The notes under the pieces: generated by a model
The model's input: the letters and a program-made list of their open reading frames with translations, nothing else
Told to the model about the DNA's origin: nothing
Databases searched by the model: none
Shown: in pieces, positions 1-8,800 of the stretch
Position numbering within the stretch: the stretch's first letter is position 1
Layout of the letters: each line of letters starts with the position of its first letter
Source: Promicromonosporaceae bacterium
GTDB taxonomy: Bacteria; Actinomycetota; Actinomycetes; Actinomycetales; Cellulomonadaceae
Direction: 5' to 3'
Length of the DNA stretch: 24,235 nt
NCBI GenBank assembly: GCA_009780755.1
Contig: WQZL01000009.1
Coordinates: 1-24,235 of the forward strand
Position numbers and translations under genes: made by a program

Positions 1-159
1 AACCTGGTGGCTCGCGACATCAACCGGTTCCTGGTGGAGAATGCCTGGGATGCCCCGCTGCTGACCGTGGTGCAGACCTTCGCCACCACGCCGGGCATCG
101 TTTACACCGGCAGCGCCACCCGCACCTTCCCGACGCTCGAACTTTTCAACGTCGGCTGA
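1..159 (+). CDS. Extracellular solute-binding protein of an ABC importer, C-terminal end (partial)
   Basis: An open frame enters from the left edge and stops with TGA at 157-159, giving the last 52 residues of a protein. The tail reads through VVQTFATTPGIVYTGSATRT and ends LELFNVG. It sits directly upstream of Dpp/Opp-type permeases, where the family 5 (DppA/OppA-like) binding lipoprotein is normally encoded. That position, and an ending typical of such proteins, is the basis for the call. If correct, the protein captures the substrate outside the membrane for the transporter encoded next. No signal peptide or lipobox is visible because the 5' part lies outside the window. The context of glycoside hydrolases suggests an oligosaccharide or glycoside ligand, which is inference. 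Confidence 0.65.
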   Translation, partial: NLVARDINRFLVENAWDAPLLTVVQTFATTPGIVYTGSATRTFPTLELFNVG

Positions 160-170
160 CAGGTCACGAT

Positions 171-213
171 CTAGGCGGGGGCGAGTTCCTCCTCTCTTCT
201 CGCCCCCGCCTAG
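171..213 (+). terminator. Strong intercistronic hairpin after the binding-protein gene
   Basis: The arms 171-184 and 200-213 are perfect inverted repeats of 14 bp (15 bp counting G185-C199), rich in G/C, with a 13-nt loop. The hairpin begins 12 nt after the TGA stop and is followed at 221-224 by a short T run. It may be a partial terminator or an mRNA-stabilising 3' structure that lets the binding protein be made in excess over the membrane components. A closely similar arrangement recurs at 3870-3925. Confidence 0.7.
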
Positions 214-249
214 AGACACCTTTTCGCATCCAGCACCTAAAGGGCCACC

Positions 250-1191
250 ATGCTTCTCTATGCGCTACGCAGGCTCGGGGCAGGCATAGTCCTGTTTCTG
301 CTCACGTCCTTTACCACCTTGTACCTAATCCATTTCTCCTTTGCAGGCATCGTCGCCACCCGGCTGGGCACCGGTGCCACGCCGGAAACCATCGCCCAGA
401 TGATGCACGACCACGGCCTCGACCGGCCGGTTCTTGTGCAGTACGTCGATTGGTTCGGCAGCCTATTGCAAGGCGACCTTGGCCGCTCCTTCTTCACCCA
501 AGAGGTAGTGACCGCCGCCATCGGGCCGCGCATTATCGTTACCCTCTCCATCGTGCTTCCGGCGCTGATCGGCGCCGCCATCTTCGCCACCCTGCTCGGC
601 GTCCTGGCCGCCTACAAGGGCGGTTGGGTGGACAAGGTAGCTCAGGGTGCCATGCTGTTCGGCCACCTAGTGCCCGGTCTGCTGGTGGCCATCTTCCTGG
701 TGATGCTTTTCGCCGTGAACCTCGGCTGGTTCCCCGCCACTGGCTTCGTCCGCTTCGGCGATGATCCCGTTGGCTGGCTGCGTTCCATCACCATCCCGGT
801 CATCGCCTTATTCGTCGGCGGCAGCGCCAACATGGCAAACCAGGTGCGCGGCACCATGATCGATGAGCTTCGCAAGGATTACGTGCGCACCCTGCGCACC
901 GCCGGGGTCTCGCCCAAGGCCATCTTGCTGCGGCACGCGCTGCGTAACGCCATCGGCCCCGGCATCACCGTCTTCGGTATGCAGTTCATCACCATGTTTG
1001 GTGGCGCGCTGATTATCGAGTCCGTCTTCGCCCTGCCCGGCTTTGGCACCTTCGCCTTCAACTCCGCGATGCGCGGCGACTTCCCCGTGATTATGGGCCT
1101 AACCGCCGTCGGCGTGGGCCTAACCGTGGGCGTGAACCTGATCGTAGACCTAGCCAATGGCTGGCTGAACCCGAAGGCGAGGGCCTACTGA
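250..1191 (+). CDS. DppB/OppB-type ABC importer permease
   Basis: This is an integral membrane subunit of a peptide/nickel/oligosaccharide-class ABC importer. The 313-residue protein has the usual family length and layout. A first membrane helix lies near residues 9-30, followed by a long extracytoplasmic segment with DRPVLVQYVDWFGSLLQGDLG, typical of DppB. Further helices lie near 97-121, 133-158, 179-195, 239-260 and 280-303. The cytoplasmic EAA coupling loop is visible at 210-234, with the conserved Ala218-Gly219. The start ATG has a weak AAAGG-like site a few bases upstream. Its TGA overlaps the next ATG by one base (TGATG), indicating translational coupling with the fused permease-ATPase. 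The substrate cannot be read from the permease; the downstream hydrolases suggest glycosides rather than peptides. Confidence 0.9.
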   Translation: MLLYALRRLGAGIVLFLLTSFTTLYLIHFSFAGIVATRLGTGATPETIAQMMHDHGLDRPVLVQYVDWFGSLLQGDLGRSFFTQEVVTAAIGPRIIVTLSIVLPALIGAAIFATLLGVLAAYKGGWVDKVAQGAMLFGHLVPGLLVAIFLVMLFAVNLGWFPATGFVRFGDDPVGWLRSITIPVIALFVGGSANMANQVRGTMIDELRKDYVRTLRTAGVSPKAILLRHALRNAIGPGITVFGMQFITMFGGALIIESVFALPGFGTFAFNSAMRGDFPVIMGLTAVGVGLTVGVNLIVDLANGWLNPKARAY

Positions 1192-3038
1192 TGGCTATTG
1201 AATCTCTGCTGGATGAGGTTGAGAGCGTCACGGAAGAACCCATTGAGGTTCGACGCGGCGTGTTCTACCGCCTGATTCGCGACCCCCAGGCCGTAATCAC
1301 CGGTACCATTTTGGTTTTATTCGTGCTAGGCGGCCTGCTCGCTAACGTGATCGCCCAGCATGGCCCGAACTTCGTTGACTTCTGGAATGTCAACTCGCCA
1401 GTTGGTACCCCAGGCTTCCCGTTGGGCACCGACGGGCAGGGCCGCGACGTCCTGGCTAGGCTGCTGCACTCGATCAACACGGCCCTGGTTTCGGCGCTGA
1501 TTGCCGCCAGCATCGCGCTAGTGGTTGGCATCACCTTCGGCCTGATCGGCGGCTACTTCCGCCGCCTGCATGGGGTGACCGACTGGCTGTTTTCGATCAT
1601 TATGACCTTCCCCGGCATTCTGCTGCTGATCGTGCTTATGCCGATCACGCGCGGCGACTTTCGCTGGACGATGTTCGTCTTTGGCTTCCTGATGTCACCG
1701 GCGGTTTTCCGTATCGTTCGCAATCAGACCATCGGCGTGGCTCGCGAACTGTACGTGGATGCCGCCAAGGTTTCCGGCGTGACACATACACGCATCCTGT
1801 TTAAGCACATCCTCTCCGTGGTGCGTGGCCCGGTGATTATCGCCACCGCGTTCCTGACCGGCACAGCCATCAACACGCAGGCGGGTCTAGCCTTCCTCGG
1901 CGTCGGGTCGCTGGAAATTCCCTCCTTCGGCGCGATGATTTCCGACGGATTCCAGAATCTTCGGGCCATGCCCACGCAGTATCTGTGGCCAACGCTAACC
2001 CTCGGGGTTTTCTCGGCCTCCATCGTCTTGTTTGGTAACGCCCTGCGCGACACCATCGAGGGCGCCCGACCCAAGCCGCAGAAAATCACCGCCACGGCGA
2101 TGGTTGATGGCTTCTCCGCCGAGGCTGGCCCAGCCGATGAGAAGGCGCTGTTGCAGGTGCGCGACCTGGGCATCGCCTACAAGTCGCCTGCCGGGGTGCT
2201 TAACGAGGTGGTCAAGGGCGTTTCCCTGAACCTGGCGCCGGGGGAGACCCTGGGCTTAATCGGGGAGAGTGGTTCCGGCAAGACGCAGACCGCCTTTGGC
2301 GTGTTGGGCGTGTTGCCCAACGAGGCCAAGGTGACCCGCGGCTCCGTGCGGATCGACGGCAACGAACTGCTCGGCGCCGATGAACCCACCATGCGGGCGT
2401 TGCGCGGCTCCACCATCGCCTACGTGCCGCAGGAGCCGATGAGCAACCTCGACCCGGTGTACAAGATCGGCCACCACCTCGTCGAACGCATCCGCGCCGC
2501 CGGGGCTGGCCCGAAGGAACTGACAAACCCGAAGGTTTCCAAGGCGGCGGCCAAACATCTAGCCCTCGAACTGCTAGAGCGCGTTGGCATCCCCGACCCT
2601 GGGCGCACCTTTAACTCCTACCCGCACGAAATTTCCGGCGGCATGGCCCAGCGCGTACTCATCGCGGGCGCGGTGGCTGGCAAGCCGAAAATTCTCATCG
2701 CGGACGAGCCAACCACCGCCCTCGACGTCACCGTGCAAGCCGAAATCCTCGACCTCATCCGCGACCTACAGGCCGAGATGAACATGGCCGTCATCATGGT
2801 CACCCACAATTTCGGGGTGGTCGCCGACATCTGTGACCGCATCGCCGTGATGCAGCGGGGCGAGATCGTCGAGGAGGGCATCATCCGTGAGGTGTTCGCC
2901 AACCCGCAACACGAGTACACCAAGATGCTGCTCGACTCCATCCTGGACGAAGACACTATCCGGCAAGACCCGCCGCGCTCGGTTATCAAAGTCAAGGCCG
3001 CACAGGTGATTGCCGCGCTGAAGGAGGCATCCGCATGA
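1191..3038 (+). CDS. Fused DppC-type permease and DppD-type ATPase
   Basis: One 615-residue chain joins two normally separate importer subunits. Residues 1-290 are a DppC-like permease with an N-terminal cytoplasmic segment, a first helix at about 36-55, the LGTDGQGRDVLARLL motif at 78-92 and an EAA loop at 186-208. Residues 320-590 are an OppD/DppD-like ATPase with Walker A GESGSGKT (358-365), Q-loop Q414, signature ISGGMA (481-486), Walker B ending in DEP (505-507) and the switch histidine H539. The C-terminal NPQHEYTKMLL (571-581) is characteristic of OppD. All catalytic motifs are intact, so the fusion should be functional. Such fusions are known in actinobacterial importers. The stop overlaps the next gene by four bases (ATGA). 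Confidence 0.93.
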   Translation: MAIESLLDEVESVTEEPIEVRRGVFYRLIRDPQAVITGTILVLFVLGGLLANVIAQHGPNFVDFWNVNSPVGTPGFPLGTDGQGRDVLARLLHSINTALVSALIAASIALVVGITFGLIGGYFRRLHGVTDWLFSIIMTFPGILLLIVLMPITRGDFRWTMFVFGFLMSPAVFRIVRNQTIGVARELYVDAAKVSGVTHTRILFKHILSVVRGPVIIATAFLTGTAINTQAGLAFLGVGSLEIPSFGAMISDGFQNLRAMPTQYLWPTLTLGVFSASIVLFGNALRDTIEGARPKPQKITATAMVDGFSAEAGPADEKALLQVRDLGIAYKSPAGVLNEVVKGVSLNLAPGETLGLIGESGSGKTQTAFGVLGVLPNEAKVTRGSVRIDGNELLGADEPTMRALRGSTIAYVPQEPMSNLDPVYKIGHHLVERIRAAGAGPKELTNPKVSKAAAKHLALELLERVGIPDPGRTFNSYPHEISGGMAQRVLIAGAVAGKPKILIADEPTTALDVTVQAEILDLIRDLQAEMNMAVIMVTHNFGVVADICDRIAVMQRGEIVEEGIIREVFANPQHEYTKMLLDSILDEDTIRQDPPRSVIKVKAAQVIAALKEASA

Positions 3039-3865
3039 CCGCCCCCATCCTGGCCGCAAAAAACCTACAGGTGTCTTATCCGGTGCGCGGCTTCATGAAG
3101 AAGCCCATCGAGATTGTCCACGGCGTGGACTTCGAGATCGGCGAAGGCGAAACTCTGGGCATCGTCGGCGAGTCCGGCTCCGGGAAGACCACCATCGGCC
3201 GGGCCATCCTCGGCCTGGCGATGGTCTCTGGTGGTTCTATCGCCTTCGACGGCCGGGACATATCTCAGGCCACGCCAAAGATTCGTCGGAGTCTGGCCAA
3301 GGACATCCAGGTGGTGTTCCAAGACCCGTATTCCTCGCTCAACCCCTCCCTGATGATTGGCCAAATCCTGGCCGAGCCGCTGACGGTACAGGGTTGGAGC
3401 AGGGCGGACGCCACCAAGCGAGTGCTCGAACTGCTCGACCGGGTGGGGCTACCCAGGAACGCCGCCGCCCGCCTGCCGCGGGAGTTCTCTGGCGGGCAAC
3501 GCCAGCGCATCGCCATCGCCCGTGCCCTGGCCCTCTCGCCCAAGCTGGTGATCTGTGACGAACCAGTTTCCGGCCTCGACCTGTCCACGCAGGCCAAGGT
3601 GCTCGACTTGTTCATCGAGTTACAGCGAGAGACCGGCGTGGCCTACATGTTCATCTCCCACGATCTGGCCGTCATCCGGCACATCTCCCACCGGGTGGGC
3701 GTCCTGTATCGAGGAGAAATGGTTGAACAGGGCGACACCGCCGAGGTGACGGGTGAGCCGCGCAACCCCTACACGCAGCGCCTGGTGCTGGCAGCCCCGG
3801 TGGCCGACCCGGATCGCCAGGCCGAACGCCGCGCCCTGCGAGCGCAGATGTTCGCCGCCGCCTAA
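3035..3865 (+). CDS. OppF/DppF-type ABC importer ATPase
   Basis: This is the second ATP-binding subunit of the importer, expected to pair with the ATPase half of the preceding fusion. The 276-residue protein shows Walker A GESGSGKT (45-52), Q-loop Q96 in VFQDPYSSLNP (an OppF hallmark), signature FSGGQ (151-155), Walker B LVICDEP (171-177), D-loop SGLD and switch H209. The C-terminal RNPYTQRL (243-250) also fits OppF. It is somewhat shorter than many OppF proteins, with only a brief C-terminal extension. The ATG overlaps the upstream stop as ATGA. It is the last importer gene and is followed by a hairpin before the hydrolase genes. Confidence 0.92.
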   Translation: MTAPILAAKNLQVSYPVRGFMKKPIEIVHGVDFEIGEGETLGIVGESGSGKTTIGRAILGLAMVSGGSIAFDGRDISQATPKIRRSLAKDIQVVFQDPYSSLNPSLMIGQILAEPLTVQGWSRADATKRVLELLDRVGLPRNAAARLPREFSGGQRQRIAIARALALSPKLVICDEPVSGLDLSTQAKVLDLFIELQRETGVAYMFISHDLAVIRHISHRVGVLYRGEMVEQGDTAEVTGEPRNPYTQRLVLAAPVADPDRQAERRALRAQMFAAA

Positions 3866-3869
3866 GTCT

Positions 3870-3911
3870 TAGGTGGGCGGAGCGGGTGCGCATGACCGCT
3901 TCGCCCACCTA
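3870..3911 (+). terminator. Intercistronic hairpin with downstream T tract
   Basis: Arms 3870-3885 and 3896-3911 pair over 16 bp with a single G-U and a 10-nt loop. TTTTT follows at 3922-3926. It starts four bases after the OppF stop codon. It could act as an intrinsic terminator or attenuator between importer and hydrolase genes, or as a 3' stabiliser after processing. The flank resembles that of the 171-213 hairpin. Confidence 0.7.
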
Positions 3912-3916
3912 GAAAC

Positions 3917-3924
3917 AACCGTTT
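3917..3924 (+). promoter_or_regulatory. Weak candidate LacI-family operator core
   Basis: The bases AACCGTTT fit the AANCGNTT core seen in many LacI/GalR-family operators. The flanks are only partly symmetrical. The site lies between the hairpin and the beta-glucuronidase start, a sensible place for control by the LacI-type gene at 15004-16017. An 8-base match can occur by chance, and it overlaps the T tract of the possible terminator. Confidence 0.25.
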
Positions 3925-3951
3925 TTATCACTTACTAGAACCTAAAACCTT

Positions 3952-3955
3952 GGAG
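3952..3955 (+). promoter_or_regulatory. Ribosome binding site that sets the beta-glucuronidase start
   Basis: GGAG lies six bases before the ATG at 3962. An in-frame TTG at 3950 would overlap this site and add four residues. The Shine-Dalgarno position and alignment with E. coli UidA (which starts MLRP) support ATG 3962 (MLKP). Confidence 0.75.
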
Positions 3956-3961
3956 ACATCA

Positions 3962-5824
3962 ATGTTGAAGCCTCAGGCATCCGCCACTCGCGAACTGCTC
4001 AACCTTGACGGGCTGTGGTTGTTCGCCACCTCGGATGAGGTGGACGACCAGCCGTGGCAGGCCCGCCTCGCCACCCATCGGCAGGCGCCCGTGCCCGCGT
4101 CGTATAACGATCTGTTCAACGATCGAGCCATCCGCGATCACGTGGGCGATGTCTGGTACCAGCGGGAGATTCACGTCCCACGCGGCTGGGCCGGGGAGCG
4201 CATTTTTGTCCGCTTCGATGCCGCCACCCATCACGGCGCCGTCTACCTCGATGATGTTTTCGTCGGAGAGCATGCCGGGGGATACCTTCCCTTCGAGTTC
4301 GACGTGACCGACCTGGTCACCCCCGGCAGCGCCCATCGCCTGTCCGTCGCTGTGAACAACGAGCTGACCCGCACCACCATCCCGCCCGGCAAGACCGAGA
4401 CGGGGCCGAACGGGAAGAAGGTCTGCACCTACCTGCACGACTTCTACAACTATGCCGGGTTGCACCGCTCCGTGTGGCTGTATGCCGTGCCCGCCACCCG
4501 CGTCGCCGATGTGAGCGTTATCACCGACCGCGACGGCGCCGCCGGGCTGGTCAACTACCTGGTGGAGACCACCGGCGCGGCCGAGGTGTGCGTCCGCTTG
4601 ACCGACGAGGACGGCCAGGTGGTCGCCACCGGCAGCAGCAAGAGCGGCACCCTGCGGGTTGAGAGCGTAAACCTCTGGCAGCCCGGCGCCGCCTACCTCT
4701 ACGAACTGACCGTCGAACTCTGCGATGGTGATGAACTCGTGGACACCTACCGGTTGAACGTCGGCGTCCGCACCGTTGAGGTGCGCGGCAACGAGTTCTT
4801 AATCAATGGCGAGCCGTTCTACTTCACCGGCTACGGGATGCATGAGGATCACGATGTGCGCGGCAAGGGCCACGACATGGCCCACCTGGTCAACGATATG
4901 GCCCTGCTTAAGTGGACGGGCGCCAACTCCTTCCGCACTGCCCACTACCCCTACGCCCAGGAGGTGCTGGAATACGCCGACCGCCACGGCATCGTGGTCA
5001 TCGACGAGACGGCGGCCGTCGGCGTGAATCTCGGCGTGCAGGGGGGCCTGACCGGCATCGGCCCCGAGCCAACGTTTACCGAAGAGACCTTCGGCACCGA
5101 AACTCGCCAGGCTCACGAGCAGCACATTCGCGAACTCATCGCCCGCGATAAGAACCACCCCTGCGTGGTCATGTGGTCGATTGCGAACGAACCGGCCTCC
5201 AATGAGGAGGGCGCCCGGGAATACTTCGAGCCGCTGGTGAACCTGGCCCGCGAACTCGACCCCACGCGCCCGCTGACCTACACCGTGGTGATGATGGCCA
5301 ATCATGAAAACGACAAGATGGCCGACCTGTTCGATGTGCTCTCCATTAACCGCTACTGGGGCTGGTACGTGTTTATCGACGACTTGCCCCTAGCCGAAGC
5401 GGTACTGGAGCGCGACCTGCGCGGTTGGGTGGAGCGCTTTGGTAAACCCATCATGATGACTGAATACGGAGCTGACACGCTGGCCGGACTGCACTCGGCC
5501 GACGGCACTCCGTGGAGCGAAGAGTTCCAGTCCGACATTTACGAGATGTACCATCGCGTCTTCGACCGCACCCCCGAGTTCATCGGGGAGCAGGTGTGGA
5601 ATTTCGCGGACTTCCGAACCGTCCCGGCCATTCACCGCATCGGCGCCGGAAACAAGAAGGGCATCTTTACCCGCGACCGTCGTCCGAAGATGGCCGCCCA
5701 CACCCTGCGTCAGCGTTGGACATCCATCGGTGACCGCAAGCCCACCGAAAGCACCCCCAGTCCGCCGCCCAACCCCGCCGTCGATCACATCCTGGCCGCC
5801 ATGCGAAAGCACGCGGGAGGCTGA
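3962..5824 (+). CDS. uidA: Beta-glucuronidase, glycoside hydrolase family 2
   Basis: This enzyme hydrolyses beta-D-glucuronides to D-glucuronate and an aglycone in the cytoplasm. The 620-residue protein aligns almost end to end with E. coli UidA (603 aa) as I recall that sequence. A jelly-roll sugar-binding domain (about 10-180) is followed by an Ig-like domain (180-275) and a TIM barrel (275-590). The acid/base is E410 in SIANEP and the nucleophile is E501 in TEYG. The NKKG motif with N564 and K566, which reads the glucuronate carboxylate, is conserved and separates true glucuronidases from other GH2 enzymes. The insertion after GVNL (residues 352-385) matches the length of the E. coli active-site loop 1. 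A Pro-rich tail of about 25 residues extends past the E. coli end. It has no signal peptide. The next gene starts five bases after the stop. Confidence 0.96.
   Translation: MLKPQASATRELLNLDGLWLFATSDEVDDQPWQARLATHRQAPVPASYNDLFNDRAIRDHVGDVWYQREIHVPRGWAGERIFVRFDAATHHGAVYLDDVFVGEHAGGYLPFEFDVTDLVTPGSAHRLSVAVNNELTRTTIPPGKTETGPNGKKVCTYLHDFYNYAGLHRSVWLYAVPATRVADVSVITDRDGAAGLVNYLVETTGAAEVCVRLTDEDGQVVATGSSKSGTLRVESVNLWQPGAAYLYELTVELCDGDELVDTYRLNVGVRTVEVRGNEFLINGEPFYFTGYGMHEDHDVRGKGHDMAHLVNDMALLKWTGANSFRTAHYPYAQEVLEYADRHGIVVIDETAAVGVNLGVQGGLTGIGPEPTFTEETFGTETRQAHEQHIRELIARDKNHPCVVMWSIANEPASNEEGAREYFEPLVNLARELDPTRPLTYTVVMMANHENDKMADLFDVLSINRYWGWYVFIDDLPLAEAVLERDLRGWVERFGKPIMMTEYGADTLAGLHSADGTPWSEEFQSDIYEMYHRVFDRTPEFIGEQVWNFADFRTVPAIHRIGAGNKKGIFTRDRRPKMAAHTLRQRWTSIGDRKPTESTPSPPPNPAVDHILAAMRKHAGG
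5815..5820 (+). promoter_or_regulatory. Ribosome binding site for the LacZ-like GH2 gene
   Basis: GGGAGG lies eight bases before ATG 5829, inside the last codons of uidA. It favours ATG 5829 over an upstream in-frame start at 5730, which would add 33 low-complexity residues encoded within uidA. Confidence 0.8.
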
Positions 5825-5828
5825 ACCG

Positions 5829-8800
5829 ATGGGCATCAACCTGACCACCGGGGTACCCGACCTACTCGGCGCCCATTCGGTGAACCGCTTGCCGATGGGC
5901 ACCCTGCACCGCCCCGCCACCCTTAACCTGGATGGGGAATGGGAGTTCCAGCTGCTGGAGCGGCCAGATGCCCCGCTGGGGGCAGCCTGGAAGCGAGTTA
6001 CCGTTCCAGAACTCTGGACGATGCGCGAGGCGATAGACGGCCCGCACTACACGAACGTGCCCATGCCGTTCGAGGAGGTGCCGCCGCACCTGCCGCGCCG
6101 CAACCCCACCGGCGTCTACCGCCGCACGGTCGCCTGCGAGGTGCGCCCCGGCGCGCGCAGCATCCTGCGGGTGGGAGCCGCCGAATCGTATCTGCGCGTC
6201 TTCGTTAATGGGGTACTAATTGGCTCAGCCAGCGACTCGCATCTGGCCTCCGAATTCGACGTGACCGATTACCTGGTGACCGGGGAAAACGAGTTGACCC
6301 TCGTCGTCACCAAGTATTCGCTCGGCTCGTACCTAGAAGATCAAGACCACTGGTGGCACGGCGGCGTGGCCCGTTCCGTCGATCTGGTGGTGGTGCCCGA
6401 GGTGCGGCTGACCGACATGGTTGCCGCCGCCGATTTCGACCCGGCCACCGGACTCGGCTCCCTGGCGCTAGAGGTGACCACCGAGGGCATCGCCCACCTC
6501 GAAGAACACGGCTATACCCTGCGCATCGAGGCGCTGGACACCGAACATGTAGTCGAGGTGGTGGGGCGCCTAGAAACCATGACGCTGCCCAAGCCGCCGG
6601 ATGTGCGCAGCGAACGCCCACCCGCCCGGATGCCGGACGGCTTCATGGATTTGCTGTCCATCAGAGCGGCAGGTGCCCCGGTGCCAGAGCGACTGGCCCA
6701 GGTCGCCGCCATCTTTGGGCAGACCCGGACACACACGGTGCCCTCTGGCCGGGCACGCTTAGTTTTTGAAGCCTGCAAGGTGCAACCGTGGAGCGCCGAA
6801 CGGCCCGTGCTGTATCCGCTGGTCGTGACCCTGCACGATGCCACCGGGGTCGAACTTGACCGGGTCGAGCAGCGGGTGGGATTCCGTCGCGTCGAGGTGG
6901 TGGGCCGCGACCTGCTGATAAACGGGCAGCGGGTGCTTATCCAAGGTGTGGCCCGCCACGATCACGACCCGCAAACCGGGCGCGTACTCTCCCGCGAGGC
7001 GCTCACCGCCGAACTGCAACTCATTAAGCGCTCCAACATCAATGCGATTCGCACCTCGCACTACCCGAACGACCCCTACGTACTCGACCTGTGCGACGAA
7101 TACGGGCTGTACGTGGTGGATGAGGCCAACATCGAGGGCCACGGATTCGCCACCACCATCGCCGACGATCCGCTGTTCACGAACCAGTTCGTCGAACGCT
7201 TCACCCGTATGGTGCTTCGCGACCGCAATCGGGCCTGCATCATCGCCTGGTCGCTCGGCAACGAAACCGGCTACGGGGCCAGCCACGATGCCATCGCCGC
7301 CTGGGCCAAATTTGCCGATCCGAGCCGCCCCCTGCACTACGAGGGCGCCATCTCGAACGATTGGCGGGCCGGGAAGGCTGTCACCGACATCGTTTGCCCG
7401 ATGTACGCCTCCTTTGACGCGTTAGAAGCGTGGTCGGCTGCCGAGGACGTAGATCGCCCGCTCATCTTGTGCGAGTACGCGTTTAGTTACATGAACGGCG
7501 CAGGTGGCCTGGCCGAATACTGGCGGTTGTTTGAGAACCTGCCCGGCTTGCAGGGCGGCTTCATTTGGGGCTGGCGCGACCTAGCCCTCGACCCGGATGG
7601 TTCCGGGCGGCTGCGGTACGGTGGCGACTTTGGCGATCAGCCAAATAGCGGGCACACCGTCGGATATGGGTTGACCTTCGCCGACCTGACGCCGAAGCCG
7701 GCGTTATTCGAGGCGCGCGGCTTGTTCAGCCCGGTGCGCCTCGTCTCCGATGCCGCTGAGGCACGCGCTGGTGTGTTGCGTATTCGCAACCGCCGCCACT
7801 TTGCCGATCTGTCCGATCTGACGTTCGCGCTAAGGGTGGAGCGAGCCGTCGGCCCGGGCCCGGAGATTGCCATTCCCACCCCGGATGTCGCGCCCGGCAC
7901 CGAGGCTGAGGTTTTGCTGCCGCCCGAGGTGCTGGCGGAGCTGGGCGACGCCCTGGCAATCTCGCTGATCGTCCGCACCGCCGTCGATGCCCCTTGGGCC
8001 CCCGCCAACTTCGAGCTAGCAACTACGCAAGTGCTACTCCCACCCCTCGACTCCCTTCCGGCGGTAACCGCAACCGCTAGGTCCTGTGACTGCACGCAGG
8101 ATAACGTCGGGGAATTGCGTCACCCGCTGCTGCTGCGTGCCCCGGAATTGAATCTGTGGCGGGCGTTGACCGTCCATGATCGGGCTTTCTGCCTGGATAA
8201 CCGCTTCGTTCGCAACGGCTTTTTCCGTCTCGATCCCACCGAACGCACCATCACTTGCACCGGTGAAGACATCATCGTCGAGCAGCGTTACGTCACGGCC
8301 TGGGGTGATCCGGTCACTCACACCCGCCGCATTCGCCCCTTGGGCGAGGGCGACTGGCACCTGACCGAACACGTCGAACTACCGCAGGACACGGTGGACG
8401 GCCTTCGCGTCGGCATGGAGTTCGAGCTAAAGCCGGGCTTAGCTGAGGTGGCCTGGGTGGGCCTCGGCCCTTGGGAGAACTATCCCGACCGCGCCGCCGC
8501 TGCCTTGCTTGGCCACCACCATCTTCCCCTAACCGAAATGCTCACCCCTTATCTGGTGCCCGCTATCAACGGCACTAGGGGAGATGTCCGCGAGACCACC
8601 ATCACCGGCCCGGCCGGAACCGTTCACACGGAACACGATCAGCCGCTGCATCTGACCATCACCCCGTGGACGACCCAAGAGTTGGAGGCCGCCGAACATC
8701 ACTGGGAGCTGCCGGAATCTAATCGCGTGATCGTTCAACTCGATGTTGCCCATCGCGGCGTCGGCACCGCCTACCTTGGGCCGGACGTGCAGAAACAGTA

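Noticed and set aside
160..249. A small RNA gene or riboswitch in the gap after the binding-protein gene.
   Set aside because: Only a single hairpin is visible; no known riboswitch core or promoter is recognisable in 90 bp.
3950..3961. A TTG start four codons before the uidA ATG.
   Set aside because: The Shine-Dalgarno bases lie within it, and the ATG matches the E. coli start.
5730..5828. A 33-residue N-terminal extension of the LacZ-like GH2 protein.
   Set aside because: It overlaps the end of uidA in another frame, is low-complexity, and the GGGAGG site plus the family N-terminus support ATG 5829.
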